From: an uncultured bacterium
Lineage (GTDB): Bacteria > Actinomycetota > Coriobacteriia > Coriobacteriales > Coriobacteriaceae
NCBI GenBank assembly: GCA_905216045.1
Contig: CAJMSL010000005.1
Span: 1-32,904 of the forward strand
Direction of reading: 5' to 3'
DNA length: 32,904 nt
A program made the translations under genes and the position numbers. This document shows positions 1 through 8,383 of this stretch, piece by piece (positions within the stretch are counted from its first letter, which is position 1; each line of letters starts with the position of its first letter). The notes below the pieces were generated by a model. That model worked only from the letters and a program-made list of their open reading frames with translations, had not been told where the DNA came from and searched no databases.

Positions 1-1931
1 TCGATCTCGTCGTAGAGCTCGACCGAGTACGGGTGACGGCGAACTGCCTTGGTGAGCTGGCCGCCCTCGTCGTGGCCCACATAACCCGGGGGGCTACCGA
101 TGAGCTTGGAGACCTCGAACTCACTGCCAAACTCCGACATATCGAAGCTGATGAGCGCGTCCTTGCTGCCAAAGAGATACTCGGCGAGCGTCTTGGCGAG
201 CTCGGTTTTGCCCGTGCCGGTGGGGCCCAGGAAGATAAAGCTGCCGCCGGGACGACGCGGGTCCTTGAGCGGCGAGCGGCTGCGGCGCACGGCCTTGGCA
301 ACGGCCTCGACGGCCTCGTCCTGACCGATGATGCGCGTCTTGAGCACGCTTTCGGCCTGCAGCAGGCGGCGGCTCTCGCTCTCGGTGAGCGAGGAAACCG
401 GCACGCCAGAGGTCACGGACACGATGTCGGCAATCTGGGAGACATCGATGGTGAGCGGGCTGGCGTCGAGCTCGGCCGTCCAGGCAGCCTTGGCCTCGGC
501 GAGCTCAATCTCGGCAGCCTTTTGCTGCTCGGTGATCTCGGCGGCCTTGTTCATGTCGTCGCTCTCGGTGGCCTCCTGCGCGGCGGCCTTAAGCTCCTCC
601 ACGCGATGCTCGGCCTCGCGCACCGGCTCGGGCGCGCGGTTGGCGGCGATGCGGGCGCGGGCGCCGGCCTCGTCAATGAGGTCGATGGCCTTATCGGGCA
701 GGAAGCGATCCTGGATGTAGCGGTTGGAGAGGTTCGCGGCGGCCTCGATAGCACCCTGCGTATAGCGCACATGGTGGTGCTCCTCGTAGCGCGGCTTGAG
801 CGCGGTCAGGATCTTGACCGTGTCCTCGACGCTCGGCTCCTCGACATCGATGGTCTGGAAGCGACGCTCGAAGGCCGGGTCCTTGGTGAGGTACTTGCGG
901 AATTCCTCGGCCGTGGTGGCGCCGATAATCTGGAAGGCACCGCGCGCGAGCACGGGCTTGAGCATGGAGCTCGCGTCGATGGAGCCCTCGGCAGAACCGG
1001 CACCGATGATGGTGTGCATCTCGTCGATAAACAGGATGACGTCGTCGGCTTCGGTGGCCTCCTGAATCACGTTCTTGAGGCGCTCCTCAAACTCGCCGCG
1101 ATACTTGGCGCCCGCCACGAGGCCCGGCAGGTCGAGCGTCCAGATATTCTGGTTCATGAGGTTCTCGGGCACGTTGCCGGCTGCAATCTGCTGAGCCAGG
1201 CCCTCGACGATGGCCGTCTTGCCCACGCCGGGGTCGCCCAGAATGAGCGGGTTGTTCTTGGTGCGGCGCGAAAGAATTTCCATCATACGCTGGACTTCCT
1301 TTTCGCGACCAATTACAGGGTCGAGCTCGCCGTCGCGCGCCTTCTGCGTGAGGTTGGTCGCGAACTGCTTAAGCGTATCGGTGCCACCCCCCTTTTGCTG
1401 AGAGGTATCCGAGCCGCTAAAGAACGGCAGGCCCGCACCGGGACGACCAGCACCGGCGCCGGCGAGCGGACGCTTCTTGTCCTGGTCCTTGGCGGTGAGT
1501 TTCTCGATAGCCTTTTTGATGGAGGCGGACGACACACCCAGGCGCATGAGGATGTCCATGGCCATGCCGTTGCCCTCTTCGACGATGCCGATCAGCAAGT
1601 GCTCGGTCGACACGTAGGTCTGGTTGTTCTCGCGCGCCACGCGGAATGAACGCTCCATCACGCTAATGACGAGCGGCGTAAAGGCGAGCTTGGCCGCCTC
1701 GGTCTCCTCACTGGGCTCGGGAACCGTGGTCTGGACCTCTTTGAGAGTATCCATGATGTCATCATAGGAGATGTCGAGCGAACGCAGCGCCTCGGCGGCA
1801 ATGCCCTCGTCCTCCTTGGCAAGCGCGAGCAGCAGGTGCTCGGTGCCCACCTTATTTGAATGAAGATCGAGCGCTTCTTGCTTGGCCATGGACATGACCT
1901 TACGCGCACGATCGGTAAATCTATCTAACAT
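1..1931 (-). CDS. clpC: ATP-dependent Clp protease ATP-binding subunit ClpC (partial, C-terminus outside window)
   Basis: This is a Hsp100 AAA+ unfoldase that feeds substrates to the ClpP peptidase in the cytoplasm. The visible ~643 residues start MLDRFTDRARKVM and carry two Clp_N repeats (residues ~1-140). The first AAA module has Walker A GDPGVGKTA near residue 231 and Walker B ILFIDEMHT. A short middle segment rich in Glu/Ala follows (~445-475), and the second AAA module begins with Walker A GPTGTGKTE near residue 565. The order and the short middle domain fit ClpC rather than ClpB. The start ATG (1931-1929) is preceded by AAGGAA at suitable spacing. The gene runs off the left edge, so the sensor-2 region and C-terminal tail are not seen. 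I found no CIRCE, HAIR or CtsR-type operator in the 190 bp upstream. Identity is certain at family level. Confidence 0.96.
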   Translation of the reverse strand, partial: MLDRFTDRARKVMSMAKQEALDLHSNKVGTEHLLLALAKEDEGIAAEALRSLDISYDDIMDTLKEVQTTVPEPSEETEAAKLAFTPLVISVMERSFRVARENNQTYVSTEHLLIGIVEEGNGMAMDILMRLGVSSASIKKAIEKLTAKDQDKKRPLAGAGAGRPGAGLPFFSGSDTSQQKGGGTDTLKQFATNLTQKARDGELDPVIGREKEVQRMMEILSRRTKNNPLILGDPGVGKTAIVEGLAQQIAAGNVPENLMNQNIWTLDLPGLVAGAKYRGEFEERLKNVIQEATEADDVILFIDEMHTIIGAGSAEGSIDASSMLKPVLARGAFQIIGATTAEEFRKYLTKDPAFERRFQTIDVEEPSVEDTVKILTALKPRYEEHHHVRYTQGAIEAAANLSNRYIQDRFLPDKAIDLIDEAGARARIAANRAPEPVREAEHRVEELKAAAQEATESDDMNKAAEITEQQKAAEIELAEAKAAWTAELDASPLTIDVSQIADIVSVTSGVPVSSLTESESRRLLQAESVLKTRIIGQDEAVEAVAKAVRRSRSPLKDPRRPGGSFIFLGPTGTGKTELAKTLAEYLFGSKDALISFDMSEFGSEFEVSKLIGSPPGYVGHDEGGQLTKAVRRHPYSVELYDEI

Positions 1932-2070
1932 GCTCGTTTCCTTACATGAGTTCATCGAAATCAAAACGCCCGCCCGTCGGCGGCGCTTTTGTCTCTTTAC
2001 CCACAGGTTGTCTATGTTAACAGCTGGAGGAATATCTATAAACCCGGCTCACATGAATGCAGGTTATGAC

Positions 2071-2098
2071 CGCATCGCGGGACTCACCGCGCGATGCG
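2071..2098. repeat. 9-bp inverted repeat downstream of the TetR gene
   Basis: Arms CGCATCGCG (2071-2079) and CGCGATGCG (2090-2098) are perfectly complementary around a 10-nt loop. It lies just after the TetR-family gene in transcription order and has no T-tract on either strand. It is therefore at best a weak terminator or a palindromic site in the clpC upstream region. Confidence 0.55.
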
Positions 2099-2123
2099 CG
2101 ACAGGCGCCCCGCAAGAGAAACC

Positions 2124-2822
2124 CTAGGCGTCTTTCACCACGTCGGGACTCGTCGCACGCGATGCGCGATAGGCATCGGCCTCCTTGGAGACGCGTTCGA
2201 GCAGCTCGGATGTATCGACGCCCTCGACTTGCGCGACCGTTTCCACCGTCTGCATGGCGACCGCCCTCAGGTACGCGCACGCGCTGTCCCCCGGCTGCTC
2301 GAGGTCTATCTCCTCGCCGCCCTCCCGGGCAAAGCCGACCGCCATCACAAAGCCCATGATGCCCGAGACCAGAAAGCCCACCGCAAAGCTCGAATCTGCC
2401 TTGAGCTCTTCTCCGTCGGGGTGGACGATCTCTCTCACGCGGTCGATGATGATCGTATGGATGCCCTGCACGACCTGCTCGGCGGCACCCGCCCTCATGG
2501 TGATGACGATGCGCCGCAGCAGGCAGCGGACGTCGCGCCGGTCGAACGCCGAAAGGTCGCCCTCGCTCGAAAAATGCCAGAGGGCATCGGTGATGAGCTC
2601 GTTATCCTGCAGCAGCTGGGCTATGGCGATGGCGACGAGTTCATCGAAATCGTGAAAATAGTAGTAAAACGTTCCGCGATTGCACTGGGCGGCGCGGGTC
2701 ACCTCGCCAACCGACAGCTCGAAGATGCTGTTGTTCTCGATGAGCTCCCAAAACGCCTCGATGATACGGGTGCGTGCATCGGGCGCATCGGCGTCCTTAC
2801 GCGGTCTCGCCATGCGCCTCAC
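2124..2822 (-). CDS. TetR/AcrR-family transcriptional regulator
   Basis: This is a dimeric DNA-binding repressor of the TetR family, 232 residues with a GTG start at 2822. A second start, ATG at 2813 (MARPRK), is equally plausible because GGTGAGG precedes it. The N-terminal helix-turn-helix spans residues ~17-65: TRIIEAFWELI, then VGEVTRAAQCNRGTFYYYF, a textbook TetR recognition helix. The C-terminal ligand domain is divergent and gives no ligand hint. The reading frame overlaps the 3' end of the giant activase gene by about 25 nt, so the two genes are very likely co-transcribed. The 21-bp palindrome in the promoter of that gene (7286-7306) is the obvious operator candidate, which would make this an autoregulated operon. 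Family call is firm; the target is inference. Confidence 0.93.
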   Translation of the reverse strand: MRRMARPRKDADAPDARTRIIEAFWELIENNSIFELSVGEVTRAAQCNRGTFYYYFHDFDELVAIAIAQLLQDNELITDALWHFSSEGDLSAFDRRDVRCLLRRIVITMRAGAAEQVVQGIHTIIIDRVREIVHPDGEELKADSSFAVGFLVSGIMGFVMAVGFAREGGEEIDLEQPGDSACAYLRAVAMQTVETVAQVEGVDTSELLERVSKEADAYRASRATSPDVVKDA

Positions 2823-5800
2823 CGCACCCCTGCGCCTTGGCGTTCATGATGAGCATCTGAAGACGGTTCTCCACGTTGGCGAAGCTCACGTCGGGATCGT
2901 AGTCGAGCGGCAGGAACTGCGCCGTGGGATACTGCTCCTTGCGCGCATGGATGAGCCCGCGCCCCACGACATGGTTGGGCAGACACCCGAACGGCTGCAG
3001 GATCACGAAGTTGCGGCAGCCGCGCTTGGCGTGCTCGAGGATCTCCGCCGGAATCAGCACGCCCTCGCCCGCATCGAACGTATGGTGCAGGATCTTATCG
3101 CTCGCGCGCACGAGCTCGGGCATGCGCGTCGGCGGCTCGTAGAGCGGGCTCGCCGCGCCCAGGCGGTCGCAACGGTCGTGCGCGAGCTCGAACAGGTTGT
3201 CCGCCGTGGCGTACCAGGCCTTTTCGGGCAGCGACAGGTCGACGTGGAACTCGCGCGACTGCGCATGCTTGTAGAAATAGGTCTTGCGGATCACGTCGGT
3301 CATGCGCGCCTCGATGACCTCGAGCCCGTTGTCCTCGAGGTAGCGCTCAATCTCGTGGTTGGCGCCGAGATGGAAATTGAGCAGGTACTCGCCCACGATG
3401 AGAACGGTCGGATGCGGGTTCGAGCGGTCGTACGGAACGGCGTCCATGATCGCAAGCGCGCGTTTGAAGCCCGTCGCCTGGCCTCTCAGCCCGGAGCGCT
3501 CCATGCCCTCGATAACCTCATCGAGCGCGCGGTCGAACGCAGCGTCCGCCGCGCCCTTCTCGAGCTCGTAGGGACGGATGCGCCTAAGCATGGCCTCGAG
3601 GGCATCGATCATGGGAAGACCGTAGGCGATCTGGATGCTCGGGCCAAGGCCGAGCTTGAAGCCCGGATGCGCATTGTGGGCATCGACGTCGTCGTTGGTG
3701 AGCACCGGGACATAGTCGTATCCCGCGTCGTCGAGCGCGCGGCGCAGCAGGGGCATGTAGTGCGTCAGGCGGCAGTCGCCGATATACTTGCCAGTCACCA
3801 CGGCGACGTCGTGCGGGTCGTACTTACCGCTCTCGAGTGCCGCGAGCGCCTCGCCGATCACGATTTGCGCGGGGAAGCAGATGTCGTTGTGCACATAGCG
3901 TTTGCCCAGGCGGATGGCATCCTCGCGCCCGATATCAAGGGCCTCGGCGCGCACGCCCTGATTGCGCATCGCCGCGGTCATGAGCCTGCAGAACGCATGG
4001 GAGGTGTTGGGGACCAGCGCGATCTTGTCGTGCCGGTCGCGCTTGGTGTACTTGACCTTATACGGGTCGTCGAGCGGATGGACCGCGTGCACCCGGGCGC
4101 CCTCGGCACGCTCCTCCGCGCGACGACGGTTGACCGACTCGATAAACGAACGCACGCGAATGCCCATGGGACCGGCGACGTCGCTCTCATCGAGCTTGAT
4201 CATCATCGGAACCTTGGAGCCCATCTCGCCCATCATGCGCGCGATCTCGTCGGTGAGATACGCATCGTGGCCGCAGCCGAAGCTGCCCATCTGCACGAGC
4301 TCGAGCTCGGGCGTCGATGCGACGATGACCGCGCACGACAGCATGCGCGCATGGTAGTTGTTCACGATGTCGATGCGGCTGTTGGAAAGATCGACGTTGC
4401 AGACCCCCGGCACCGCATCGGGCGTCAGCACGGGGATGCCGCGCTCAGAGAAGAGCTTGGGCAGCCCGTGGTTGACCAGCGGGTCGTTGTGGTACGGGCG
4501 CGAAGCGATCACCACCGCGTAGCCGCCGTCCTCGCGCACGTTCTCGAGCACCTGCCTGCCGCGCAGCTGCAGCTGGTTCTCAAACGTCTCCTGCGCGCGG
4601 TCCGCCTGCTCGGTCGCCTTGGCAACCAGGTCGGCATCGATATCGAAGGTCTCCTTGCACCACGCCTTGAGCTGGCGGTTTCGGTCGCCCTCGTCGTACC
4701 AGTGGAACAGCGGCGTATCGAACGGAACGCCGAAACGCTCCTCCGGGTTATCGGAATTGCGCATCACGTAGGGGTATCCCTTTACGACGGCGCACATCCA
4801 CTCGCTGGTAGAGGCGGTGTTTTCGGTGGGCACCGTCGTGATGATGGGCATGAAGATGCGGTCGACGCCGGCGTCGACGAGATTGCGGATGTGCCCGTGG
4901 ACGAGCTTGGCCGGGAAGCACACGGTGTCGGATGTGACGTGCGCCAGACCGCGCTCGTACATCGCCTTGGTGCTGCGTCCCGAGACGCGCACCTTAAAGC
5001 CGAGCGTGCTGAAGAACGTCGACCAGAACGGCATGGTGTCCCAGAACTCGAGCACACGGGGAATGCCGATCGTGACATCGCGCCCCCCGCAGACGGGAAC
5101 CGTGGGGTACGACTCGAACAGCAGCTTCTCGCGGTCGACAAAGAGATTGGGGGCAGCCGCGGTCCGGTCGCGCCCCGTGCCGGGTGCCTGTGCCTCGCAA
5201 GCACCCTGCGGACGCAGCTCCTCCGCCGCGGGAACCTCGCGCACGAGCTCATCCCATGAGATGGCGCCGCCGCGCGGGCAGCGATTGCCCGTGACGTAAA
5301 GCGAGCCGTCGCCAAATGCCACGACCGCGCGCTGGCAGCGGTTGTTGCACCGACGGCAGGTAACGCCGCCGAACTCGCGATGCTCGAAGCGCTCCACGGC
5401 ATCGAGCCCGATAAACGACGTGCCGGCGTCGCCCTTACGGCATTCCTCGCGCGCGAGCAGGGCGATACCGATAGCGCCCATCAGCCCCGGGTGGGGCGCA
5501 CGCGTGACGGGTTTGCCCAGATACTGCTCGAATGCGCGCAGCACCGCGTCGTTTCGGAACGTGCCGCCCTGGACGACGACTTTGTCGCCCAGACGGTTGA
5601 GATTTGAAACGCGAATGACCTTGGTGAACACGTTCTCGATAATCGAACGGCAGAGACCGGCCATGATGTCGCCCGGACCCTTACCGCGCCGCTGCTCGGA
5701 AACGACGCTGCTGTTCATGAACACCGTGCAGCGGCTGCCGAGAACGGCGGGGGCTTTGGACGAAAATGCCTCGGTCGCGATATCCTCAACGGCTATTCCG

Positions 5801-7236
5801 AGGTTTTTGGCAAAACCCTCGAGGAACGAGCCGCAGCCCGCAGAGCACGCCTCGTTGACGACGATATCGGTCAGCACGCCGTGGTTGAGCCAGATGGCCT
5901 TCATATCCTGTCCGCCGATGTCGAGCACGAAGGTCGCATCGGGAACGCATGCGCACGCGGCGCGGGCGTGCGCGACCGTCTCGACCGTATGGTAGTCGGC
6001 GTGGAACGCGCGCGCGAAAAGCTCCTCGCCGTATCCCGTGGTGCCCACGGCATCGATCGCAAGCGTGACTCCCGCTGTCTCCCAGCGGTTCTTCAAGCTG
6101 ACAAGACCCTGTTGGGCGACGTCGAGCGGTCTGCCGTTATTAGACGCGTAGAACGAATCGACAAGCTCACCCGCCTCATCGACCAGGGCGAACTTGGTCG
6201 TCGTGCTCCCCGAATCGATACCGAGCGCCACACGCACCGTCTCTCCGGGCGCATACGCATCCGGACCCTTTGCCGGCGTCTCTTTGCCATGGCGTGCCGT
6301 AAAATCCGCCTGCTCGGCAGGTGTGGCAAAAAAGGGCTGGGCAAGACGTCCCTCCCCGCTTGCGGGCGCGACCGTCTCGAGCTTATCCAGCCGGACAAAA
6401 GCGTCGGGAAGGTCGATCGGTTGGGACGATGCGAACATGTCGGTCAGCGACAGGGCGGCACCGCGCGCGACCATGATCTGCGGATCGCGCGGGACGATAA
6501 CCTGATCGTCCGATAGATTCAGTTGCTCCCGGAACACGCGGACCAGTGTGGGGTTGTAGGCGAGCGCACCGCCCTCGAAGATTACCGGCGGCTCGATGTC
6601 GATACCCTGGGCCAGACCGCCGATCGTTTGGCGGGCGACCGCGTGAAGCGCCGAAAGCGCCAGGTCGGTGGTAGGAATGCCCTCGTTGAGCAGCGGCTGG
6701 ATATCGGTCTTTGCGTACACGCCGCAGCGGCCCGAGACCTCGTGGACGGTCGTTCCCCGGCTTGCGAGCTGCTCGAACTCGCCCGATTCGGTGCCGACCC
6801 CCATGAGCTTTGCCATCTCGTCGATAAATGCACCGGTACCGCCTGCGCACGAGCCGTTCATGCGCATGTCGGCAACCTCGATGTCTCCCTTATCGTTGGT
6901 GCGGAAGAAGATCATCTTGGCGTCTTGGCCGCCCAGCTCGATGGCGCAGCGCGTCTGCGGATAGAACCTGCTGATCGCGAGCGCGTTGGCGACCACCTCC
7001 TGAACGTACGAGGCGCCCAGCGCGGTCGCGATATCGCGCGCACCCGAGCCGGTCACCGCAACGCGCAGCGACTCATGGGGAAAGCGCTCGGCGAGCTCGC
7101 CGAGCATGGCGCGCACGCTCGCTGTCTGACACGCCCCGTGGCGGCGATATCCCCACCACGCCTCGGTCATATCCTCGTGCATCGCGTAAACTTTGGTCGT
7201 CGTCGACCCTACGTCCAGTCCTACTAGCAACGCCAT
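2797..7236 (-). CDS. Giant acyl-CoA dehydratase activase-related protein (two BadF/HgdC ATPase domains + DUF2229)
   Basis: This 1479-residue protein joins two ASKHA ATPase modules of the BcrA/BadF/HgdC type. The first starts at residue ~3 (GLDVGSTTTKVYAM) and the second at ~335 (GIDSGSTTTKFAL). Each keeps the cysteines that ligate the bridging 4Fe-4S cluster in 2-hydroxyacyl-CoA dehydratase activases: NGSCAGGTG and SGRCGVY in the first, NEACSAGCG and GSRCTVF in the second. A four-cysteine segment follows (CRRCNNRC near residue 625, then NRCPRGG). A DUF2229 region (~700-920) and a HgdB-like dehydratase-related region (~910-1210, with NDICFPAQ near 1112) complete it. Family members of this size are known in anaerobes, but their substrate is generally unassigned. 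The start has GGAG 4 nt upstream. A TetR gene overlaps the stop. The enzymatic substrate cannot be read from the sequence. Confidence 0.9.
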   Translation of the reverse strand: MALLVGLDVGSTTTKVYAMHEDMTEAWWGYRRHGACQTASVRAMLGELAERFPHESLRVAVTGSGARDIATALGASYVQEVVANALAISRFYPQTRCAIELGGQDAKMIFFRTNDKGDIEVADMRMNGSCAGGTGAFIDEMAKLMGVGTESGEFEQLASRGTTVHEVSGRCGVYAKTDIQPLLNEGIPTTDLALSALHAVARQTIGGLAQGIDIEPPVIFEGGALAYNPTLVRVFREQLNLSDDQVIVPRDPQIMVARGAALSLTDMFASSQPIDLPDAFVRLDKLETVAPASGEGRLAQPFFATPAEQADFTARHGKETPAKGPDAYAPGETVRVALGIDSGSTTTKFALVDEAGELVDSFYASNNGRPLDVAQQGLVSLKNRWETAGVTLAIDAVGTTGYGEELFARAFHADYHTVETVAHARAACACVPDATFVLDIGGQDMKAIWLNHGVLTDIVVNEACSAGCGSFLEGFAKNLGIAVEDIATEAFSSKAPAVLGSRCTVFMNSSVVSEQRRGKGPGDIMAGLCRSIIENVFTKVIRVSNLNRLGDKVVVQGGTFRNDAVLRAFEQYLGKPVTRAPHPGLMGAIGIALLAREECRKGDAGTSFIGLDAVERFEHREFGGVTCRRCNNRCQRAVVAFGDGSLYVTGNRCPRGGAISWDELVREVPAAEELRPQGACEAQAPGTGRDRTAAAPNLFVDREKLLFESYPTVPVCGGRDVTIGIPRVLEFWDTMPFWSTFFSTLGFKVRVSGRSTKAMYERGLAHVTSDTVCFPAKLVHGHIRNLVDAGVDRIFMPIITTVPTENTASTSEWMCAVVKGYPYVMRNSDNPEERFGVPFDTPLFHWYDEGDRNRQLKAWCKETFDIDADLVAKATEQADRAQETFENQLQLRGRQVLENVREDGGYAVVIASRPYHNDPLVNHGLPKLFSERGIPVLTPDAVPGVCNVDLSNSRIDIVNNYHARMLSCAVIVASTPELELVQMGSFGCGHDAYLTDEIARMMGEMGSKVPMMIKLDESDVAGPMGIRVRSFIESVNRRRAEERAEGARVHAVHPLDDPYKVKYTKRDRHDKIALVPNTSHAFCRLMTAAMRNQGVRAEALDIGREDAIRLGKRYVHNDICFPAQIVIGEALAALESGKYDPHDVAVVTGKYIGDCRLTHYMPLLRRALDDAGYDYVPVLTNDDVDAHNAHPGFKLGLGPSIQIAYGLPMIDALEAMLRRIRPYELEKGAADAAFDRALDEVIEGMERSGLRGQATGFKRALAIMDAVPYDRSNPHPTVLIVGEYLLNFHLGANHEIERYLEDNGLEVIEARMTDVIRKTYFYKHAQSREFHVDLSLPEKAWYATADNLFELAHDRCDRLGAASPLYEPPTRMPELVRASDKILHHTFDAGEGVLIPAEILEHAKRGCRNFVILQPFGCLPNHVVGRGLIHARKEQYPTAQFLPLDYDPDVSFANVENRLQMLIMNAKAQGCGEAHGETA

Positions 7237-7268
7237 AATGCTCCGTCTCTCGCATTTTTCCTGCTAGA

Positions 7269-7310
7269 GATATACCACTCTACGTAATACAACAGACTGT
7301 TGTATTTAAA
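7269..7310 (-). promoter_or_regulatory. Promoter with 21-bp palindromic operator upstream of the activase gene
   Basis: A perfect palindrome AATACAACAG-A-CTGTTGTATT occupies 7286-7306, between the terminator of the preceding unit and the start at 7236. On the minus strand a TATATC -10 candidate (7274-7269) lies just downstream, so the palindrome would cover the -35 region. Size, symmetry and placement match TetR-family operators. The only TetR gene nearby is the last gene of this same unit (2124-2822). Operator assignment is inference; the palindrome itself is seen directly. Confidence 0.72.
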
Positions 7311-7318
7311 CTCCGTAT

Positions 7319-7351
7319 AAAAAGCGGCTGCCGAAACGCTTCAGCAGCCGC
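7319..7351 (-). terminator. Intrinsic terminator after the DUF2798 gene
   Basis: Minus-strand stem GCGGCTGC/GCAGCCGC (7351-7344 with 7331-7324) is followed by TTTTT (7323-7319). It separates the DUF2798 transcription unit from the activase promoter. Confidence 0.85.
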
Positions 7352-7463
7352 CGAATGCACCAACAGATTGTTCTGCGCGCTAGCACGTCGGGCAACGGAG
7401 CAGCACGGGCCCTCCGGTCATGCGCACCGCTCACGCCCGCGATGTCGCCGAGAGAGCTATCCA

Positions 7464-7515
7464 CGCTTAGGGCTCCAACCAAGCAGGTCGCCCGCGCTCA
7501 GCAGATCCCTAAGCG
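7464..7515. repeat. 9-bp inverted repeat just after the DUF2798 stop
   Basis: CGCTTAGGG (7464-7472) is the exact complement of CCCTAAGCG (7507-7515), with a 34-nt spacer. It starts 3 nt beyond the DUF2798 stop codon and has no T-tract. The function is unknown. It may be a processing or stability hairpin ahead of the real terminator at 7319-7351. Confidence 0.45.
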
Positions 7516-7517
7516 AG

Positions 7518-8075
7518 CTACTCGCACTCAGGAGCCATAGCCTGCTCCAAGAGCTCGGCATGCTCCTCCTCGAAAACCGTCCCCACAGGGAAGGCGCGGC
7601 GGAAGACGAAGTGGGAAATCGGACCGGCTCCCACAAGGTTCCACGGCAGCGCCATCACAAAATTATGCGGGATGTTGATCATCCAGATCGCGGGCACGGA
7701 ATACAGGTTCGCAAGGATGCCGCCGGGCATGTGCGTCAGACCCTCGCAGGCACCGTACAGCGACATGATGATGACCATGGGAACGACCATGCAGGAGCTG
7801 ACGGCGAGCGTCATGGCAAGTGGCGAGCTCTTGCCCGGCGTGACCAGGAATTTAAAAGCGAAACCCTTGGCAAGGGGGCTGGCAACAAACCAGTCGCAGC
7901 ACATGGCAAAAATGTAGGCAACGGGGAAGCCGAGCCACGCAGCGGCAACAACCTCGCCGCTGATGGCCCCATGCTGCAGGGCAACGTTGTAGATGCTCAT
8001 CCAGAGCACCATGCAAAAACACATGATAAAGGTGAACAGCAGGCTCTCTCGTTTGTTGATAGGCATAAAGGACAT
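7518..8075 (-). CDS. DUF2798-type integral membrane protein
   Basis: This small membrane protein of 185 residues has four predicted membrane segments arranged as two similar halves: SLLFTFIMCFCMVLWMSIYN and the AAAWLGFPVAYIFAM stretch, then LAMTLAVSSCMVVPMVIIM and the AIWMINIPHNFVMALPWNL stretch. This two-fold layout matches DUF2798 proteins, whose function is not established. I place the start at ATG 8075 (MSFMPINK) because AGAAAGGA lies directly upstream. ATG 8066 (MPINK) is an alternative with longer spacing. The frame is open further upstream to 8126, but that part would sit on a terminator-like hairpin. The gene is followed by a good terminator. A strong hairpin with T-tract lies ~35 nt before the start, so expression may depend on read-through. 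Confidence 0.78.
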   Translation of the reverse strand: MSFMPINKRESLLFTFIMCFCMVLWMSIYNVALQHGAISGEVVAAAWLGFPVAYIFAMCCDWFVASPLAKGFAFKFLVTPGKSSPLAMTLAVSSCMVVPMVIIMSLYGACEGLTHMPGGILANLYSVPAIWMINIPHNFVMALPWNLVGAGPISHFVFRRAFPVGTVFEEEHAELLEQAMAPECE

Positions 8076-8110
8076 AATCCTTTCTGTGTTACGCCGCGGC
8101 ACCACGCAAC

Positions 8111-8161
8111 AAAAACGGGCGGGCAAGATGGAGCTGTTGGGACTTCATCTCGCCCGCCCGT
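8111..8161 (-). terminator. Strong terminator/attenuator hairpin in the DUF2798 leader
   Basis: On the minus strand ACGGGCGGGC (8161-8152) pairs with GCCCGCCCGT (8124-8115). An inner AGATG/CATCT helix continues the stem past one mismatch, and TTTTT follows (8115-8111). It lies between thrE and the DUF2798 gene and leaves under 40 nt before the start codon. It either ends the thrE transcript or attenuates the DUF2798 gene. Confidence 0.82.
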
Positions 8162-8251
8162 GGTACGTGCGTCTGCGACTACTTATGTGGTGGAACTACC
8201 CTAACACGAACGGCGCGCGCTTCGTAAGCGTTGAGTTTATGGAGATGCAGG

Positions 8252-8383
8252 GCACCAATAATCCCCCCGACCCCATAAGTTGCGGTGGAATACGGACTGT
8301 TTTGACCCTTTAAGCAGCAATTCAGTCCCTATTTCACCGCAACTCATTGGGGGTGCAAAGTAACCTGTCCCCCTTGCACCAAT
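8252..8383 (-). mobile_element. Composite palindromic intergenic element flanked by 8-bp direct repeats
   Basis: The element holds two hairpins. The larger has 22-nt arms with two mismatches (8278-8299 with 8323-8344, 23-nt loop). The smaller has arms GGTGCAA/TTGCACC (8352-8358 with 8374-8380) around a loop that reads GGGACAGGTT on the minus strand. GCACCAAT occurs at both ends (8252-8259 and 8376-8383), as expected of a target duplication, although the right copy overlaps the small hairpin. The element abuts the thrE stop codon. A REP- or MITE-like non-autonomous element is the likely class. No transposase is present in the window. Confidence 0.55.

Noticed and set aside
33..1649. 538-codon plus-strand open frame
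   Set aside because: Mirror of clpC; no motif of its own.
1932..2123. Possible CIRCE, HAIR or CtsR operator for clpC
   Set aside because: I looked for the known consensus repeats on both strands and found none.
2680..5259. 859-codon plus-strand open frame
   Set aside because: It is antisense to the well-supported activase gene, has no recognisable domain, and is His/Arg/Leu/Val-rich as expected of the mirror frame of GC-rich coding DNA.
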